From PALSA-505 sp036267135 (GTDB lineage Bacteria > Actinomycetota > Actinomycetes > Streptosporangiales > Streptosporangiaceae), in contig DATAWQ010000159.1 in the NCBI GenBank assembly GCA_036267135.1, positions 1 to 64,000 on the forward strand: 64,000 nucleotides of DNA, written 5' to 3'. Numbering within the stretch: position 1 is the first letter of the stretch; the number at the start of each line of letters is the position of its first letter. The notes beneath the pieces were generated by a model. That model saw only the letters and a list, made by a program, of their open reading frames with translations. It was not told the origin of the DNA and searched no databases. The position numbers and the translations under genes are program-made. Positions 8,492-17,624 of this stretch are shown in pieces.

Positions 8492-10048
8492 TCAGGCCAC
8501 GAGTTCGGGGGTGGTCTCCTCCGCGGCCGGGGTGACCCGGCCGCGCAGCGGGACTTCTTTGACGAGCCACGCGAGCAAGAACACCACGATGGCGGTCGGG
8601 GCGGCCCACCAGAACACGCCCTGCACCGCGTGCGAGACCGAGATGAACACGGCGTGCTTGACCGCCGGGGGCAGGCTGTTCACCGTGGCCGGGTTGAGCT
8701 GGCCCCCCGACGCGCTCAGGTGCACGCCCGGCAGCCGGGCGCTCATGTCCTCGGTCAGCCGCTTGACGAAGATCACGCCGAAGATCGACACCCCGATGGA
8801 CCCGCCGATCTGCTGGAAGAACGTCCGCGAACTGCTGGCCACGCCCATGTCTTTGGGGTCCACGCTGTTCTGCACGATGATCGTGGTCATGTTCATCAGG
8901 AAGCCCATGCCCAGGCCCAGCACCGCGAAGTAGGCACCGCTTATGAACAGGCTGGTGCCCACGTTGAGCTGGGTGAGCAGGAACAGGCCTGCCGTCATGG
9001 CCAGGCCGCCGATGATAGGGAAGACCTTGTACTTGCCGGTCTTGCTGGTCACCTGGCCCGCCAGGATCGTGGTCACCATGGAGGCGAGCATGATCGGTAT
9101 CAGCATCAGCCCGCTGCCGGTGGCGGACAGGTGCTGGACCGTCTGCTGGTAGATCGGCAGGAACGTCAGCGCCCCGAACAGCATGAGCCCGACCAGGAAG
9201 CTCATCGCCGACGACAGCGTGAAGTTGCGGTTGCGGAACACGTGCAGGGGCAGCACCGGCTCGGCCGCCCGCGTCTCGGCCACACAGAACAGGACGCCGC
9301 TGATCACGGCCAGCAGGGCGAGGCCGATGATCTCAGGGGAACCCCAGCCGTACTGGCTGCCACCCCAGGTGGTCAGCAGGACGAGGGCGGTGGCGGCCAC
9401 GGCCAGCAGCCCGGCGCCGAGGTAGTCGATCTTGTGGCTGATCTTGCGCCTGGGCATGTGCAAGGTGGCCGCCAGGTAGAGCAGCGCGGCCCCGCCGACC
9501 GGCATGTTGATGTAGAAGATCCAGCGCCAGGACAGGCTGTCGGTGATGTAGCCGCCGGCCAGCGGACCGGCCACCATGGCCACCATCATCGTGGCCATCA
9601 TGTAGCCCATGTACTGGCCCCGCTCGCGGGGCGAGACCAGGTCGCCCAGGGTGGCGATGGCCCCGACCATGAGCCCGCCCGCGCCCAGGCCCTGGACGGC
9701 CCGGAACACGATGAGCTGGTCCATCGAGCTGGCCAGGCCGGACAGTGCCGAGCCGGCCAGGAAGATCAGGATGGCCAGGATGAGCAGCCGCTTGCGGCCG
9801 TACATGTCGCCGAGCTTCCCGTACAGCGGAGTGGTCACGGTGGAGGCGAGCACGTAGGCGGTGACCACCCAGGACAGGTGGTCCACGCCGTGCAGCGTGC
9901 CGACGATGTGCGGCAGCGCGGTGCTGACGATCAACTGGTCGAGCATCGCCAGCATGATCGCGAGCAGCAGGCCGGGCAGCACGATGAGGACCTCGCGCTT
10001 GGTTCCGGTGGGAGCCGCCGCGTCCATCTCCGCATGGGCCGCTGTCAC
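8492..10048 (-). CDS. MFS multidrug efflux transporter, DHA2 (14-TM) type
   Basis: A 518-residue major facilitator with 14 predicted membrane helices, the topology of the DHA2 drug:proton antiporters (EmrB/QacA-like). TM1 carries the typical LAMLDQLIVSTALP with its aspartate. Motif A is GKLGDMYGRKR, and motif C-like AGPLAGGYITD is in TM5. A long extracellular loop lies before the last helix. The GTG start at 10048 has GGAGG seven bases upstream; an open extension to a TTG at 10093 lacks one. It is divergent from a TetR gene across an inverted repeat, which suggests drug-inducible repression. Confidence 0.9.
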   Translation of the reverse strand: MTAAHAEMDAAAPTGTKREVLIVLPGLLLAIMLAMLDQLIVSTALPHIVGTLHGVDHLSWVVTAYVLASTVTTPLYGKLGDMYGRKRLLILAILIFLAGSALSGLASSMDQLIVFRAVQGLGAGGLMVGAIATLGDLVSPRERGQYMGYMMATMMVAMVAGPLAGGYITDSLSWRWIFYINMPVGGAALLYLAATLHMPRRKISHKIDYLGAGLLAVAATALVLLTTWGGSQYGWGSPEIIGLALLAVISGVLFCVAETRAAEPVLPLHVFRNRNFTLSSAMSFLVGLMLFGALTFLPIYQQTVQHLSATGSGLMLIPIMLASMVTTILAGQVTSKTGKYKVFPIIGGLAMTAGLFLLTQLNVGTSLFISGAYFAVLGLGMGFLMNMTTIIVQNSVDPKDMGVASSSRTFFQQIGGSIGVSIFGVIFVKRLTEDMSARLPGVHLSASGGQLNPATVNSLPPAVKHAVFISVSHAVQGVFWWAAPTAIVVFLLAWLVKEVPLRGRVTPAAEETTPELVA

Positions 10049-10127
10049 TGTCCTGCCTCCACTGTGCTGTCTCCTCCGGGCCGGGCGAATCAACGTTGAC
10101 CGCCCCGCTTCGCCTGCCGTGACCTCT

Positions 10128-10194
10128 ACTTACTTGCCGACCGGCTAGTGTCGTCTGTACGCTATGTTAGCAACTAACCGGTCGTCAAGTAAGT
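10128..10194. promoter_or_regulatory. long inverted repeat, probable TetR operator
   Basis: A 22-base arm at 10128-10149 (beginning ACTTACTTGCCGACC) is the inverse complement, 20 of 22 matching, of 10173-10194 (ending GTCAAGTAAGT), with 23 bases between. A smaller palindrome GTTAG-CAA-CTAAC sits at 10166-10178 and overlaps the right arm. It lies between the divergent MFS and TetR genes, the usual place for a TetR-family operator controlling both. Confidence 0.7.
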
Positions 10195-10236
10195 TTGAGA
10201 TGACCGATCTCAGGACCCACGGATCGCGAGACGTCG

Positions 10237-10899
10237 ATGAGCCAGCCAGCAGAGGGCTACCCGGCCACGGGCCACCCAGCTATGGGCCACCCAGCCACGG
10301 AACCCGCGGCCACGGGGGATGCGGCCGATGCCACGGGCGCCGAGGGGCATCAGCGGGGCGACACGCGGGCCCGGATCCAGGCGGTCGCGATCGAGCTGTT
10401 CAGCGAGCAGGGATACGACAAGACCTCGCTCCGCGAGATCGCCGAGCGGCTCGACGTCACGAAGGCGGCGCTCTACTACCACTTCAAGTCCAAGGAAGAC
10501 ATCATCCGCAGCCTGATCGACGACTACTTCGGTCAGGTCGACGAGCTGGTGAGCTGGGGGAAGACCCAGCCCAGGACGCCGGCCAGGCGGATGGAGATCC
10601 TGAGCCGCTACCTCGACATGGTGATCGACAGCCAGCACATCTACCGCATGCTGCAGCAGAACCAGGCGGCGCTGGCCAGCATCAGCACCCGCAAGTACCA
10701 CGGCGAGATGTTCAAGGAGCGCACCCGCGCCATCATCGACCTGCTGACCGGGCCGGGGGCGGGGCTCGACGAGCAGGTCAGGGCCGCGACGGCGGCGACC
10801 AGCGTGAGCATCTGCTGGATGCTGTTCCGCGATGAGGTGACCGACACCGAGGCGCTGCGACGCAGCGTGCTCGGCCTGGCCAGCGAGCTCGTCGCCTAG
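10237..10899 (+). CDS. TetR-family transcriptional regulator
   Basis: A 220-residue repressor. The N-terminal HTH at about 45-90 (RARIQAVAIELFSEQGYDKTSLREIAERLDVTKAALYYHFKSKEDIIRSL) is a textbook TetR DNA-binding domain, followed by a helical ligand-binding domain. The first 35 or so residues are a low-complexity leader containing a 15-bp repeated codon block (GYPAT-GHPAM-GHPAT), so the exact start is uncertain: ATG 10237 has only a weak ribosome-binding site. Probably represses the divergent MFS pump and itself. It converges on the Lrp gene with 8 bases between stops. Confidence 0.88.
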   Translation: MSQPAEGYPATGHPAMGHPATEPAATGDAADATGAEGHQRGDTRARIQAVAIELFSEQGYDKTSLREIAERLDVTKAALYYHFKSKEDIIRSLIDDYFGQVDELVSWGKTQPRTPARRMEILSRYLDMVIDSQHIYRMLQQNQAALASISTRKYHGEMFKERTRAIIDLLTGPGAGLDEQVRAATAATSVSICWMLFRDEVTDTEALRRSVLGLASELVA

Positions 10900-10907
10900 C
10901 CAGGCGA

Positions 10908-11387
10908 TCAGGCGGGGCGGCCGGCGGCCGCGCGCACCAGCGGCAGCACCCGGTAGGGCAGCGGCGTGTCCAGCGCGATCACCGTCGACGCCCTGACCAC
11001 GCCCGCGACCTCCACGATCGCGTCGATCACCCGCTGCAGATCCGCGTTCGTCCTGGCCACCACCCGGCACAGCATGTCGCCGGTGCCGGTGATCGTGTGC
11101 ACCTCGAGCACTTCGGGAATCACCGACAGGCCGTGCGCCACCGGGTCGTGCCCGCCGGCCTGGCGTATCTCCAGGGTCACGAACGCGGTGACGCCGAAGC
11201 CGAGCGCGGACGGATCGATGTCCGGGCCGAAGCCGGTGATCACCCCGCGGGCCTGCATCCGGTCCAGCCGCGCCTGCACCGTCCCGCGGGCCACGCCAAG
11301 CCGCCTCGACGCCTCCAGGACGCCCACCCTGGGCTCTTCGCGGAACAGCTCGACCAGCCGCACATCTAGATCGTCAGCCACAGCCAT
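10908..11387 (-). CDS. Lrp/AsnC-family transcriptional regulator
   Basis: About 159 residues. An N-terminal winged HTH (DDLDVRLVELFREEPRVGVLEASRRLGVARGTVQARLDRMQARGVITGF) precedes the C-terminal RAM effector domain (FVTLEIRQAG...VLEVHTITGTGDMLCRVVARTNADLQRVIDAI). Family members sense amino acids and act as octamers. The ATG 11387 is chosen; a GTG eleven codons upstream is possible, but TATAGT lies just before it, which would place the transcript start at or after that GTG. Target genes are unknown; ilvA lies nearby. Confidence 0.87.
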   Translation of the reverse strand: MAVADDLDVRLVELFREEPRVGVLEASRRLGVARGTVQARLDRMQARGVITGFGPDIDPSALGFGVTAFVTLEIRQAGGHDPVAHGLSVIPEVLEVHTITGTGDMLCRVVARTNADLQRVIDAIVEVAGVVRASTVIALDTPLPYRVLPLVRAAAGRPA

Positions 11388-11658
11388 CTTTCCGTTCGGA
11401 TCGCCACGAGGAGGGGACACCGACTATACAAAGTGCCCATTCCGTTCCCACCACGACCCGGCCCCGTACCCCCACGCCCCACCACCAGCGCCGCCAGCAC
11501 TAGGCCAGCCGCGAGATAGCCGCGAACCTCTCAATCTTGGCCCGGCGGCCGCAGGCCCCAAGGCGGCCGGCCCCAGGATCGCGACGACGGGCACGGGCGT
11601 GAGCCCCGTTGGTTACGGCCGAGTGGTACCGGCCGGCGGAAGAGGGCATCATGTGCGC

Positions 11659-12525
11659 ATGACGCAGTCACCGGACAACGTGGGCGGCCAGCCTGAGCCA
11701 CAGGGACCGGCCGTCCCGCCGCCGGGCGACGAGGACGTCTCGCCCCTCCCCGTGCCCCCGCCCGCCACCTGGCACTTCCCGGCCGAGCCCGCCCCCGTAC
11801 CCGCCGCGCCCCCACCTCCCGCCTCCGTGGCGGCACCGCCGAACGGATCGCAGGTCCCGTACGGGACCTCGCCGCACTACGGGACTCCGCTGACTTACGG
11901 GGCACCGGGCCAGCGGCCGCGGGGGCCCGCGGGCTACGGCATGGGTCGTCCGGCCAACCAGGGCGGCCTGGCCGACCAGGACGCCGACCTGGCCGAATGG
12001 TGGCGGCGCCTGCTCGGCAGGCTCATCGACGTGGTCGTGGTGTCGATCGTGCTCGTGCCGGTCACCATCCCGCTGCTGTCCGGCCCGTTCGGCCGGTTCG
12101 AACGGGTGGCCAGCCAGTACCCGAGCCTGTCCTCGCCCGGCGCCCAGTCGGCGCTGTCGCGGGCCGACAGCAAGCTCCTGGTCGCACTGTGGATCCTGGG
12201 GATCATCGCGGCGGCCGTATGGTTCCTTTACGACTCCCTGCAGCACGCCAAGTGGGGGCAGACCCTGGGCAAGCGAGTGCTGTCCACCCGGGTGGTGTCG
12301 GCCTACGACCGGTCACCGATCACCCGCGCGACAGCGGTCAAGCGGGCCGCGGTCTACGCGCTGGTCCCGGTGCTCCCCGTGGTCGGCACGATCTTCGCGG
12401 TGCTGAACGAGCTGTGGCTGCTGTGGGACCGCAGGAGCCAGTGCCTGCACGACAAGGCCGCGCGCACGATCGTGATCAGGACCAACGTCCCGGCCGGCGG
12501 CCCCGGCCAGCGCTCCGGCTGGTAA
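11659..12525 (+). CDS. RDD family membrane protein with proline-rich N-terminus
   Basis: A 288-residue protein. About 105 N-terminal residues are Pro/Ala/Gly-rich and cytoplasmic (PPPATWHFPAEPAPVPAAPPPP). The RDD domain follows, with membrane segments RLIDVVVVSIVLVPVTIPLL, LLVALWILGIIAAAVWFLY and a third near AAVYALVPVLPVVGTIFAV, plus the signature GQTLGKRVLSTRVV and the final WDRRSQCLHDKAARTIVI. RDD proteins have been linked to ion transport, but the role here is unknown. The start could be the ATG 11659 or an in-frame GTG at 11653. Confidence 0.85.
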   Translation: MTQSPDNVGGQPEPQGPAVPPPGDEDVSPLPVPPPATWHFPAEPAPVPAAPPPPASVAAPPNGSQVPYGTSPHYGTPLTYGAPGQRPRGPAGYGMGRPANQGGLADQDADLAEWWRRLLGRLIDVVVVSIVLVPVTIPLLSGPFGRFERVASQYPSLSSPGAQSALSRADSKLLVALWILGIIAAAVWFLYDSLQHAKWGQTLGKRVLSTRVVSAYDRSPITRATAVKRAAVYALVPVLPVVGTIFAVLNELWLLWDRRSQCLHDKAARTIVIRTNVPAGGPGQRSGW

Positions 12526-12570
12526 GGGCTGGCCCTGGTAAGGGTTGGCCACCAGGACTCCAGTGAAAGC

Positions 12571-13785
12571 TCAGCCGAAGATCAGCGTGTAGCCCGCCCG
12601 GCGGAGCTGCCTGATCACTTCCTCACAGTGCCCGGGGCCGCGGGTCTCCAGTTGCAGCAGCACCTCCGCCTCGTCCACGTGGAGCTGGAGCGCCACTCGC
12701 TCGTGCACCACCTCGAGCACGTTGGCGCCCAGGCCCGCCAGCTCGTGCAGCAGCGTGGCCAGCGCGCCGGGCCGGTCGGGCAGCCTGCACCGGAACGCCA
12801 GGTAGCGGCCGGCCGCGCTCAGCCCGTGCCGCAGCACCTTGGCCAGCAGCAGCGGGTCGATGTTCCCGCCGGACAGCACGGCCACGACCGGCGGCTCGAA
12901 CGCGTCCGGGTGCTCGAGCAGCGCGGCCACTCCCGCCGCCCCGGCGGGTTCGACGAGCTGCTTGGCCCGTTCCAGGCAGAGCAGCAGCGCCCGGGACAGG
13001 CCGTCCTCGGAGACGGTGAGCACCCGGTCGGCCAGCTCGGACAGGATCTGGAAGGTGAGCTGGCCCACGTGGTTGACGGCGATGCCGTCCGCCATGGTGG
13101 GTGAGATGTCGATCGTCACCGGCTGCCCGGCCGCGATCGACGGGGGCAGCGGCGCGGCGTTGGCCGCCTGCACACCGACCACCCTGATCCCGGGGTCGTG
13201 TGCTTTGGCCGCGACCGCGACCCCCGAGGCCAGCCCGCCGCCGCCGATGGCCACCGCGATCGTGCGCACCTCGGGGCACTGCTCGACGATCTCCAGGCCG
13301 ACCGTGCCCTGGCCGGCGATGGTGTCCGGCTGGTCGAACGGGTGGATGTAGACGCTGCCGTGCTCGCTCGCGTGGGCCTTGGCCGCGGCCATCGCGTCCT
13401 CGACGCCGGTGCCGTGCAGGATGACCTCCGCGCCGTACCCTCGGGTGGCCTCGATCTTGGGCAGCGGCGCGCCCTGGGCCATGAACACCGTGGCCTTGAT
13501 GCCCAGGCTGGCGGCGGCGAAGGCGACCCCCTGGGCGTGGTTGCCCGCGCTGGCGGCCACCACCCCCCGCTCCCGGTCGGCTTCGGGCAGCCTGGCCAGC
13601 CGCACGTAGCCGCCGCGGACCTTGTAGGACCCGGTGCGCTGCAGGTTCTCACACTTCAGGTAGACCGGGCCGCCCAGCCGTTCGGACAGCACGCGGGAGT
13701 GCAGCATGGGCGTCGTGGACACGATGCCCCGCAGCAGATCACTGGCGGCGGCCACGTCCTGCGGCCGGACGGGGAGTGACGTCAT
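12571..13785 (-). CDS. ilvA: threonine ammonia-lyase (threonine dehydratase) with ACT-like domain
   Basis: A 404-residue fold-type II PLP enzyme that deaminates threonine to 2-oxobutyrate, the first step to isoleucine. The PLP lysine is K55 in GSYKVRGG. The phosphate-binding glycine loop is AIGGGGLASG, and the asparagine loop is SAGNHAQGVAFAA. The C-terminal 80 or so residues (FRCRLPDRPGALATLLHELAGLGANVLEVVHER) form an ACT-type domain for feedback control or dimerisation. The ATG 13785 begins MTSLPVRPQDV; an ATG twelve codons upstream is also open. A second, ACT-less homologue is at 37551-38528. Confidence 0.92.
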   Translation of the reverse strand: MTSLPVRPQDVAAASDLLRGIVSTTPMLHSRVLSERLGGPVYLKCENLQRTGSYKVRGGYVRLARLPEADRERGVVAASAGNHAQGVAFAAASLGIKATVFMAQGAPLPKIEATRGYGAEVILHGTGVEDAMAAAKAHASEHGSVYIHPFDQPDTIAGQGTVGLEIVEQCPEVRTIAVAIGGGGLASGVAVAAKAHDPGIRVVGVQAANAAPLPPSIAAGQPVTIDISPTMADGIAVNHVGQLTFQILSELADRVLTVSEDGLSRALLLCLERAKQLVEPAGAAGVAALLEHPDAFEPPVVAVLSGGNIDPLLLAKVLRHGLSAAGRYLAFRCRLPDRPGALATLLHELAGLGANVLEVVHERVALQLHVDEAEVLLQLETRGPGHCEEVIRQLRRAGYTLIFG

Positions 13786-13833
13786 GCCAGCAGTGTCGCA
13801 CTCCAGCCGCCGCCCGCCCATGGGCCCGCCCGC

Positions 13834-13864
13834 GTCCGGTCAGGGTCCGGTCAGGGTCCGGTCC
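13834..13864. repeat. 11-bp tandem repeat upstream of ilvA and the MoxR gene
   Basis: GTCCGGTCAGG occurs at 13834-13844 and 13845-13855, with a partial third copy after it, in the divergent gap between ilvA and the MoxR-like gene. It could be a replication-slippage product or a binding-site array. No regulator is identified. Confidence 0.6.
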
Positions 13865-13921
13865 TGCGCCGCCCGGCCCAGCCCCCAGGTGCGAACCGGC
13901 GTGGACGGGACATAGTGTCGA

Positions 13922-15382
13922 ATGGTGCACCCCTACAGCGACTCCCAGGCCGCCGCCACCCCCCCGTCCGCCAGCACCCCGCCGGCCGCCGCCACCGTCG
14001 GCGAACTGCGGGCCAGCGGGCACGTCTACCGGACCGTCAAGGAAGAGATCAGGCTGAACCTGCTGACCCGGATGCGGGCCGGCCAGGACAGGTTCCCCGG
14101 CATCATCGGGTTCGAAGGCACCGTGCTGCCGCACCTCGAGCGCGCCCTGCTGGCCGGGCACGACGTGATCCTGCTCGGCGAACGGGGCCAGGGCAAGACC
14201 CGCCTGATCAGGACCATCGCCGGGCTGATGGACGAGTGGACCCCGGCGGTCACCGGGTGTGAGATCAACGACCACCCGTACGCTCCGGTCTGCGCCCGGT
14301 GCCGCCGCCTGGCCGCCGAGCTGGGCGACGAGCTGCCGGTGAGCTGGCGGCACGTCAGCGAGCGGTACGGCGAGAAGCTGGCCACGCCCGACACCAGCGT
14401 CGGCGACCTGATCGGCGACATCGACCCGGTCAAGGTGGCCGAGGGCCGGACGCTCGGTGACCCGGAGACCATCCACTTCGGGCTGGTGCCGCGGACCAAC
14501 CGCGGCGTCTTCTGCCTGAACGAGCTGCCCGACCTGGCCGAGCGGATCCAGGTGGCGCTGCTCAACGTGCTGGAGGAGCGCGACATCGGCGTGCGCGGCT
14601 ACGCGCTGCGGCTGCCGCTCGACCTGGTCCTGGTGGCCAGCGCCAACCCCGAGGACTACACCAACCGGGGCCGGATCATCACGCCGCTGAAGGACAGGTT
14701 CGGCGCCGAGATCCGCACCCACTACCCGATGACCCTCACCGACGAGCTCGCGCTGATCCGGCAGGAGTCGATGCTGACCTGGGACGGCGCCGATCCAGCG
14801 GCGATCTTGCCCGCACACCTGGTGGACGTCATCGCCAGGTTCACCCGCCTGGTCCGGGCCTCGCCCGCGGTGGACGCCAGGTCCGGGGTCTCGGCCAGGT
14901 TCGCGATCGCGGCGGCGGAGAGCGTGGCCGCCTCGGCGGTCAGGCGCGCCGCGCTGTCCGGCGAGGAGCACCCCGTGGCCAGGGTCTGCGACCTGCCTGG
15001 CATTGTCGGCACGCTGCGCGGCAAGGTCGAGTTCGAGGTCAGCGAGGAGGGCCGGGAGACCGAGGTGCTCGAGCACCTGCTGCGCCGCGCCATCGCCGAG
15101 ACCTTCCGGGTCATGCTCGGCAACGCCGACCTGTCCGCGCTGCTGGCCAAGTTCGAGGAGGGCGGCACGGTCGCGTCCGGCGAGCTGCTGCCCGCCGCCG
15201 ACCTGCTCCGCCGCGTCGGCGAGGTCACCGGCCTGGCCAAGATCATGGAGCGGCTCGGCGCGGACGGCGCCGAGTCACCCGGCCAGGCCGCCGCGGCCCT
15301 GGAATTCGCCCTGGAAGGCCTCTATCTGATGCGCCGGCTCTCGAAAGACTCCGCCGATGGCTCTTCGGTCTATCGAACTTAA
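13922..15382 (+). CDS. MoxR/magnesium-chelatase-like AAA+ ATPase
   Basis: A 486-residue AAA+ protein. Walker A GERGQGKT has K92. A short insertion with four cysteines (SCEIN-type CEIN, then CARCRRL) follows. Walker B is GVFCLNELPDL, sensor I LVLVASANPEDYTNRGRI, and the arginine-finger region TPLKDRFGAEIRTHYP. These features place it with the chelatase/MoxR clade that works with a vWA partner, encoded next door. MoxR-vWA pairs act as chaperones or metal-insertion machines; the client is unknown. A TATA-like CATAGT ends five bases before the ATG, suggesting a leaderless transcript. Confidence 0.88.
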   Translation: MVHPYSDSQAAATPPSASTPPAAATVGELRASGHVYRTVKEEIRLNLLTRMRAGQDRFPGIIGFEGTVLPHLERALLAGHDVILLGERGQGKTRLIRTIAGLMDEWTPAVTGCEINDHPYAPVCARCRRLAAELGDELPVSWRHVSERYGEKLATPDTSVGDLIGDIDPVKVAEGRTLGDPETIHFGLVPRTNRGVFCLNELPDLAERIQVALLNVLEERDIGVRGYALRLPLDLVLVASANPEDYTNRGRIITPLKDRFGAEIRTHYPMTLTDELALIRQESMLTWDGADPAAILPAHLVDVIARFTRLVRASPAVDARSGVSARFAIAAAESVAASAVRRAALSGEEHPVARVCDLPGIVGTLRGKVEFEVSEEGRETEVLEHLLRRAIAETFRVMLGNADLSALLAKFEEGGTVASGELLPAADLLRRVGEVTGLAKIMERLGADGAESPGQAAAALEFALEGLYLMRRLSKDSADGSSVYRT

Positions 15383-15442
15383 CGGTGACCACCGGATCCC
15401 GGCCGGCCCCCCGACCACGCCCCACCCCCATCCCTCTCATTC

Positions 15443-15454
15443 GCAATCGATTGC
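15443..15454. promoter_or_regulatory. GCAATCGATTGC palindrome before the vWA gene
   Basis: A perfect 12-bp palindrome (13 of 14 with flanking bases) lies about 60 bases before the vWA start in the 133-bp MoxR-vWA gap. Its GCAA-N4-TTGC form resembles LacI-family operators. Flanking CCCCATCCC and GGGATGGGG could also pair into a larger hairpin. Confidence 0.4.
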
Positions 15455-15515
15455 AGGATGGGCTGATGTTGGGATGGGGTTGCGGTGAGGTGCGGGGCGA
15501 GGATGTGAGGGCAAC

Positions 15516-17495
15516 ATGAGCGGTTACTCCTACTCGGAATACTCTGGCGGGCCCGATCCGCTGGCGCCGCCCTACGACGTCAGGTCGGCGCTCGATCAGC
15601 TCGGCCAGGACGTGCTGAACGGGGAGTCTGCCGCCGGCGCCCTGCGTGATCTGCTGCGCCGCGGGCTGGCCGGTGATCAGGGACTGCGCGGTCGCGGCAT
15701 GGACGACCTGTTGCGGCAGGTGCGGGAGAGGCAGCGGGAGATCCGCGAACGTGGCCGCCTGGACGGCATCCTGGACCAGGCCAGGGCGCTGCTCGACACC
15801 GCCGTCGGGCAGGAGCGGGCGGAACTGTTCCCCGACCCCGGCGACGACGCCAGGATGCGCGAGGCCGAGCTCGACACGCTGCCGGCCGACACGGCCCAGG
15901 CGATCAGGCGGCTGGCGGACTATCAGTGGCGCTCCCCGGCGGCCAGGGACACGTTCGACAAACTCAAGGACCTGCTCCGCCGGGAGGTCCTGGACAGCCA
16001 GTTCCGCGGCATGAAGCAGGCCCTGCAGGAGGGTCCCGACGAGGCTTCCATGCAGCGGGTGCGGGACATGCTGGCCTCGCTGAACGAGATGCTCGCCGCC
16101 GACGCCCGCGGCGAGCACACCCAGGCCGACTTCGACCGGTTCATGGAGCAGTACTCCGACCTGTTCCCCGACAACCCGCGCGACCTCGAGCAACTGGTCG
16201 ACTCGCTGGTCCGCAGGATCGCCGCCGCGCAGCGGCTGCTGGAGTCGCTCAGCGCCGACCAGCGCGGCGAGCTGGCCGGCCTGATGTCGCAGGCACTCGA
16301 GGACGCGGGGCTCGCGGCCGAGATGGCCAGGCTGGCCGACGCGCTGCGGGCGCGGCGGCCCGACCTGGACATGCTGTCCAGATTCGGCGACAACCCGATG
16401 ACCGGCGAGCAGCCGCTCGGCCTCGGCGACGCCACCAGCGCGCTGGCCGAGCTGGCCGACCTGGCCGACCTGGAGACCTCGCTGCGGCAGGACTACCCGG
16501 GCGCCAGGCTCGACGACGTGGACGAGGAAGCCGTCAGGCGCGCGCTCGGCCGCCAGGCGGTGGACGACATGGCGGCGCTGAAGGAGATCGAGCGCGAACT
16601 GGAACGCCAGGGTTACCTGCGCCACGAGGGCGGCTCGCTCGGGCTGACCCCCAAGGCCGTGCGCAGGCTGGGCGAGACCGCACTGCGCCAGGTGTTCGCC
16701 CAGCTCGGCGACGGCGGCCCCGGTGAGCACGAGCAGCACGACGCCGGGCAGGCCGGCGACCCCACCGGCAGCACCAGGCCCTGGCAGTTCGGCGACGAAC
16801 TGGCCATCGACGCGGCCGCGACCGTCCGCAGCGCCCTGCTGCGCGAGGCCAGGACCGGGCATCAGGTGCGGCTAAGCGCCGAGGACTTCATGGTGACCGA
16901 GACCGAGCAGCGGGTCGCGGCGGCGGTCTGCCTGCTGGTCGACCTGTCCTATTCGATGGCGCTGCGCGGCACCTGGGGCGCGGCCAAGCAGACCGCGCTG
17001 GCCCTGCACGCCCTGGTGCGCAGCCGGTTCCCGCAGGACGCCATCCAGGTCATCGGCTTCTCCAACTACGCCAGGGAACTGCGCGAAACCGATCTGGCCG
17101 GGCTGGGCTGGGACATGGTGCAGGGCACCAACCTGCACCACGCCCTGGTCCTGGCCGGGCGCTACCTGGACAAGCACCCCGAGCACGATCCGGTCGTCCT
17201 GGTAGTGACCGACGGGGAGCCGACCGCTCATCTTCAGCGGGATGGCCGGTACTGGTTCGACTGGCCACCATCGCCCGAGACGCTGGAACTGACCCTCGCC
17301 GAAGTGGATAAGATGACAAGGCGCGGCGCGGCCCTGAACATTTTCATGCTCGCCGAAGATGAGCGACTCACGGCATTCGTTGAAGATGTAGCCAGGCGTA
17401 ATGGCGGCCGTCTGCTTCAGGCGGTACCCGAACGTCTCGGTGAGTATGTGGTCCAGGACTTCCTGCGCACCCGCCGGCAACACAGTCGACGTTAG
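15516..17495 (+). CDS. vWA-domain protein, partner of the MoxR-like ATPase
   Basis: A 659-residue protein. The first 460 residues are predicted mostly helical and acidic, with no recognised enzyme motif. The C-terminal 190 residues form a von Willebrand A domain with a near-intact MIDAS: DLSYS (D476), a threonine in QGTNLHHAL and the acidic loop VVTDGEPTAH. This layout, cytoplasmic and without signal or membrane anchor, matches actinobacterial vWA partners of MoxR/chelatase ATPases. Metal-dependent binding to the ATPase or client is likely. It lies 133 bases after the ATPase gene. Confidence 0.87.
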   Translation: MSGYSYSEYSGGPDPLAPPYDVRSALDQLGQDVLNGESAAGALRDLLRRGLAGDQGLRGRGMDDLLRQVRERQREIRERGRLDGILDQARALLDTAVGQERAELFPDPGDDARMREAELDTLPADTAQAIRRLADYQWRSPAARDTFDKLKDLLRREVLDSQFRGMKQALQEGPDEASMQRVRDMLASLNEMLAADARGEHTQADFDRFMEQYSDLFPDNPRDLEQLVDSLVRRIAAAQRLLESLSADQRGELAGLMSQALEDAGLAAEMARLADALRARRPDLDMLSRFGDNPMTGEQPLGLGDATSALAELADLADLETSLRQDYPGARLDDVDEEAVRRALGRQAVDDMAALKEIERELERQGYLRHEGGSLGLTPKAVRRLGETALRQVFAQLGDGGPGEHEQHDAGQAGDPTGSTRPWQFGDELAIDAAATVRSALLREARTGHQVRLSAEDFMVTETEQRVAAAVCLLVDLSYSMALRGTWGAAKQTALALHALVRSRFPQDAIQVIGFSNYARELRETDLAGLGWDMVQGTNLHHALVLAGRYLDKHPEHDPVVLVVTDGEPTAHLQRDGRYWFDWPPSPETLELTLAEVDKMTRRGAALNIFMLAEDERLTAFVEDVARRNGGRLLQAVPERLGEYVVQDFLRTRRQHSRR

Positions 17496-17624
17496 ATTCA
17501 GCCACATTTCTGTCTCACCATCACATAACGCAACGTCCCGTAGTACCGTGCGGCAGCAGCGGCGGCCAGCACGGCCCGCGTGCGCGGTCAAATACGGGAT
17601 GAGGCGCATCCCCAGGGAGGACAA

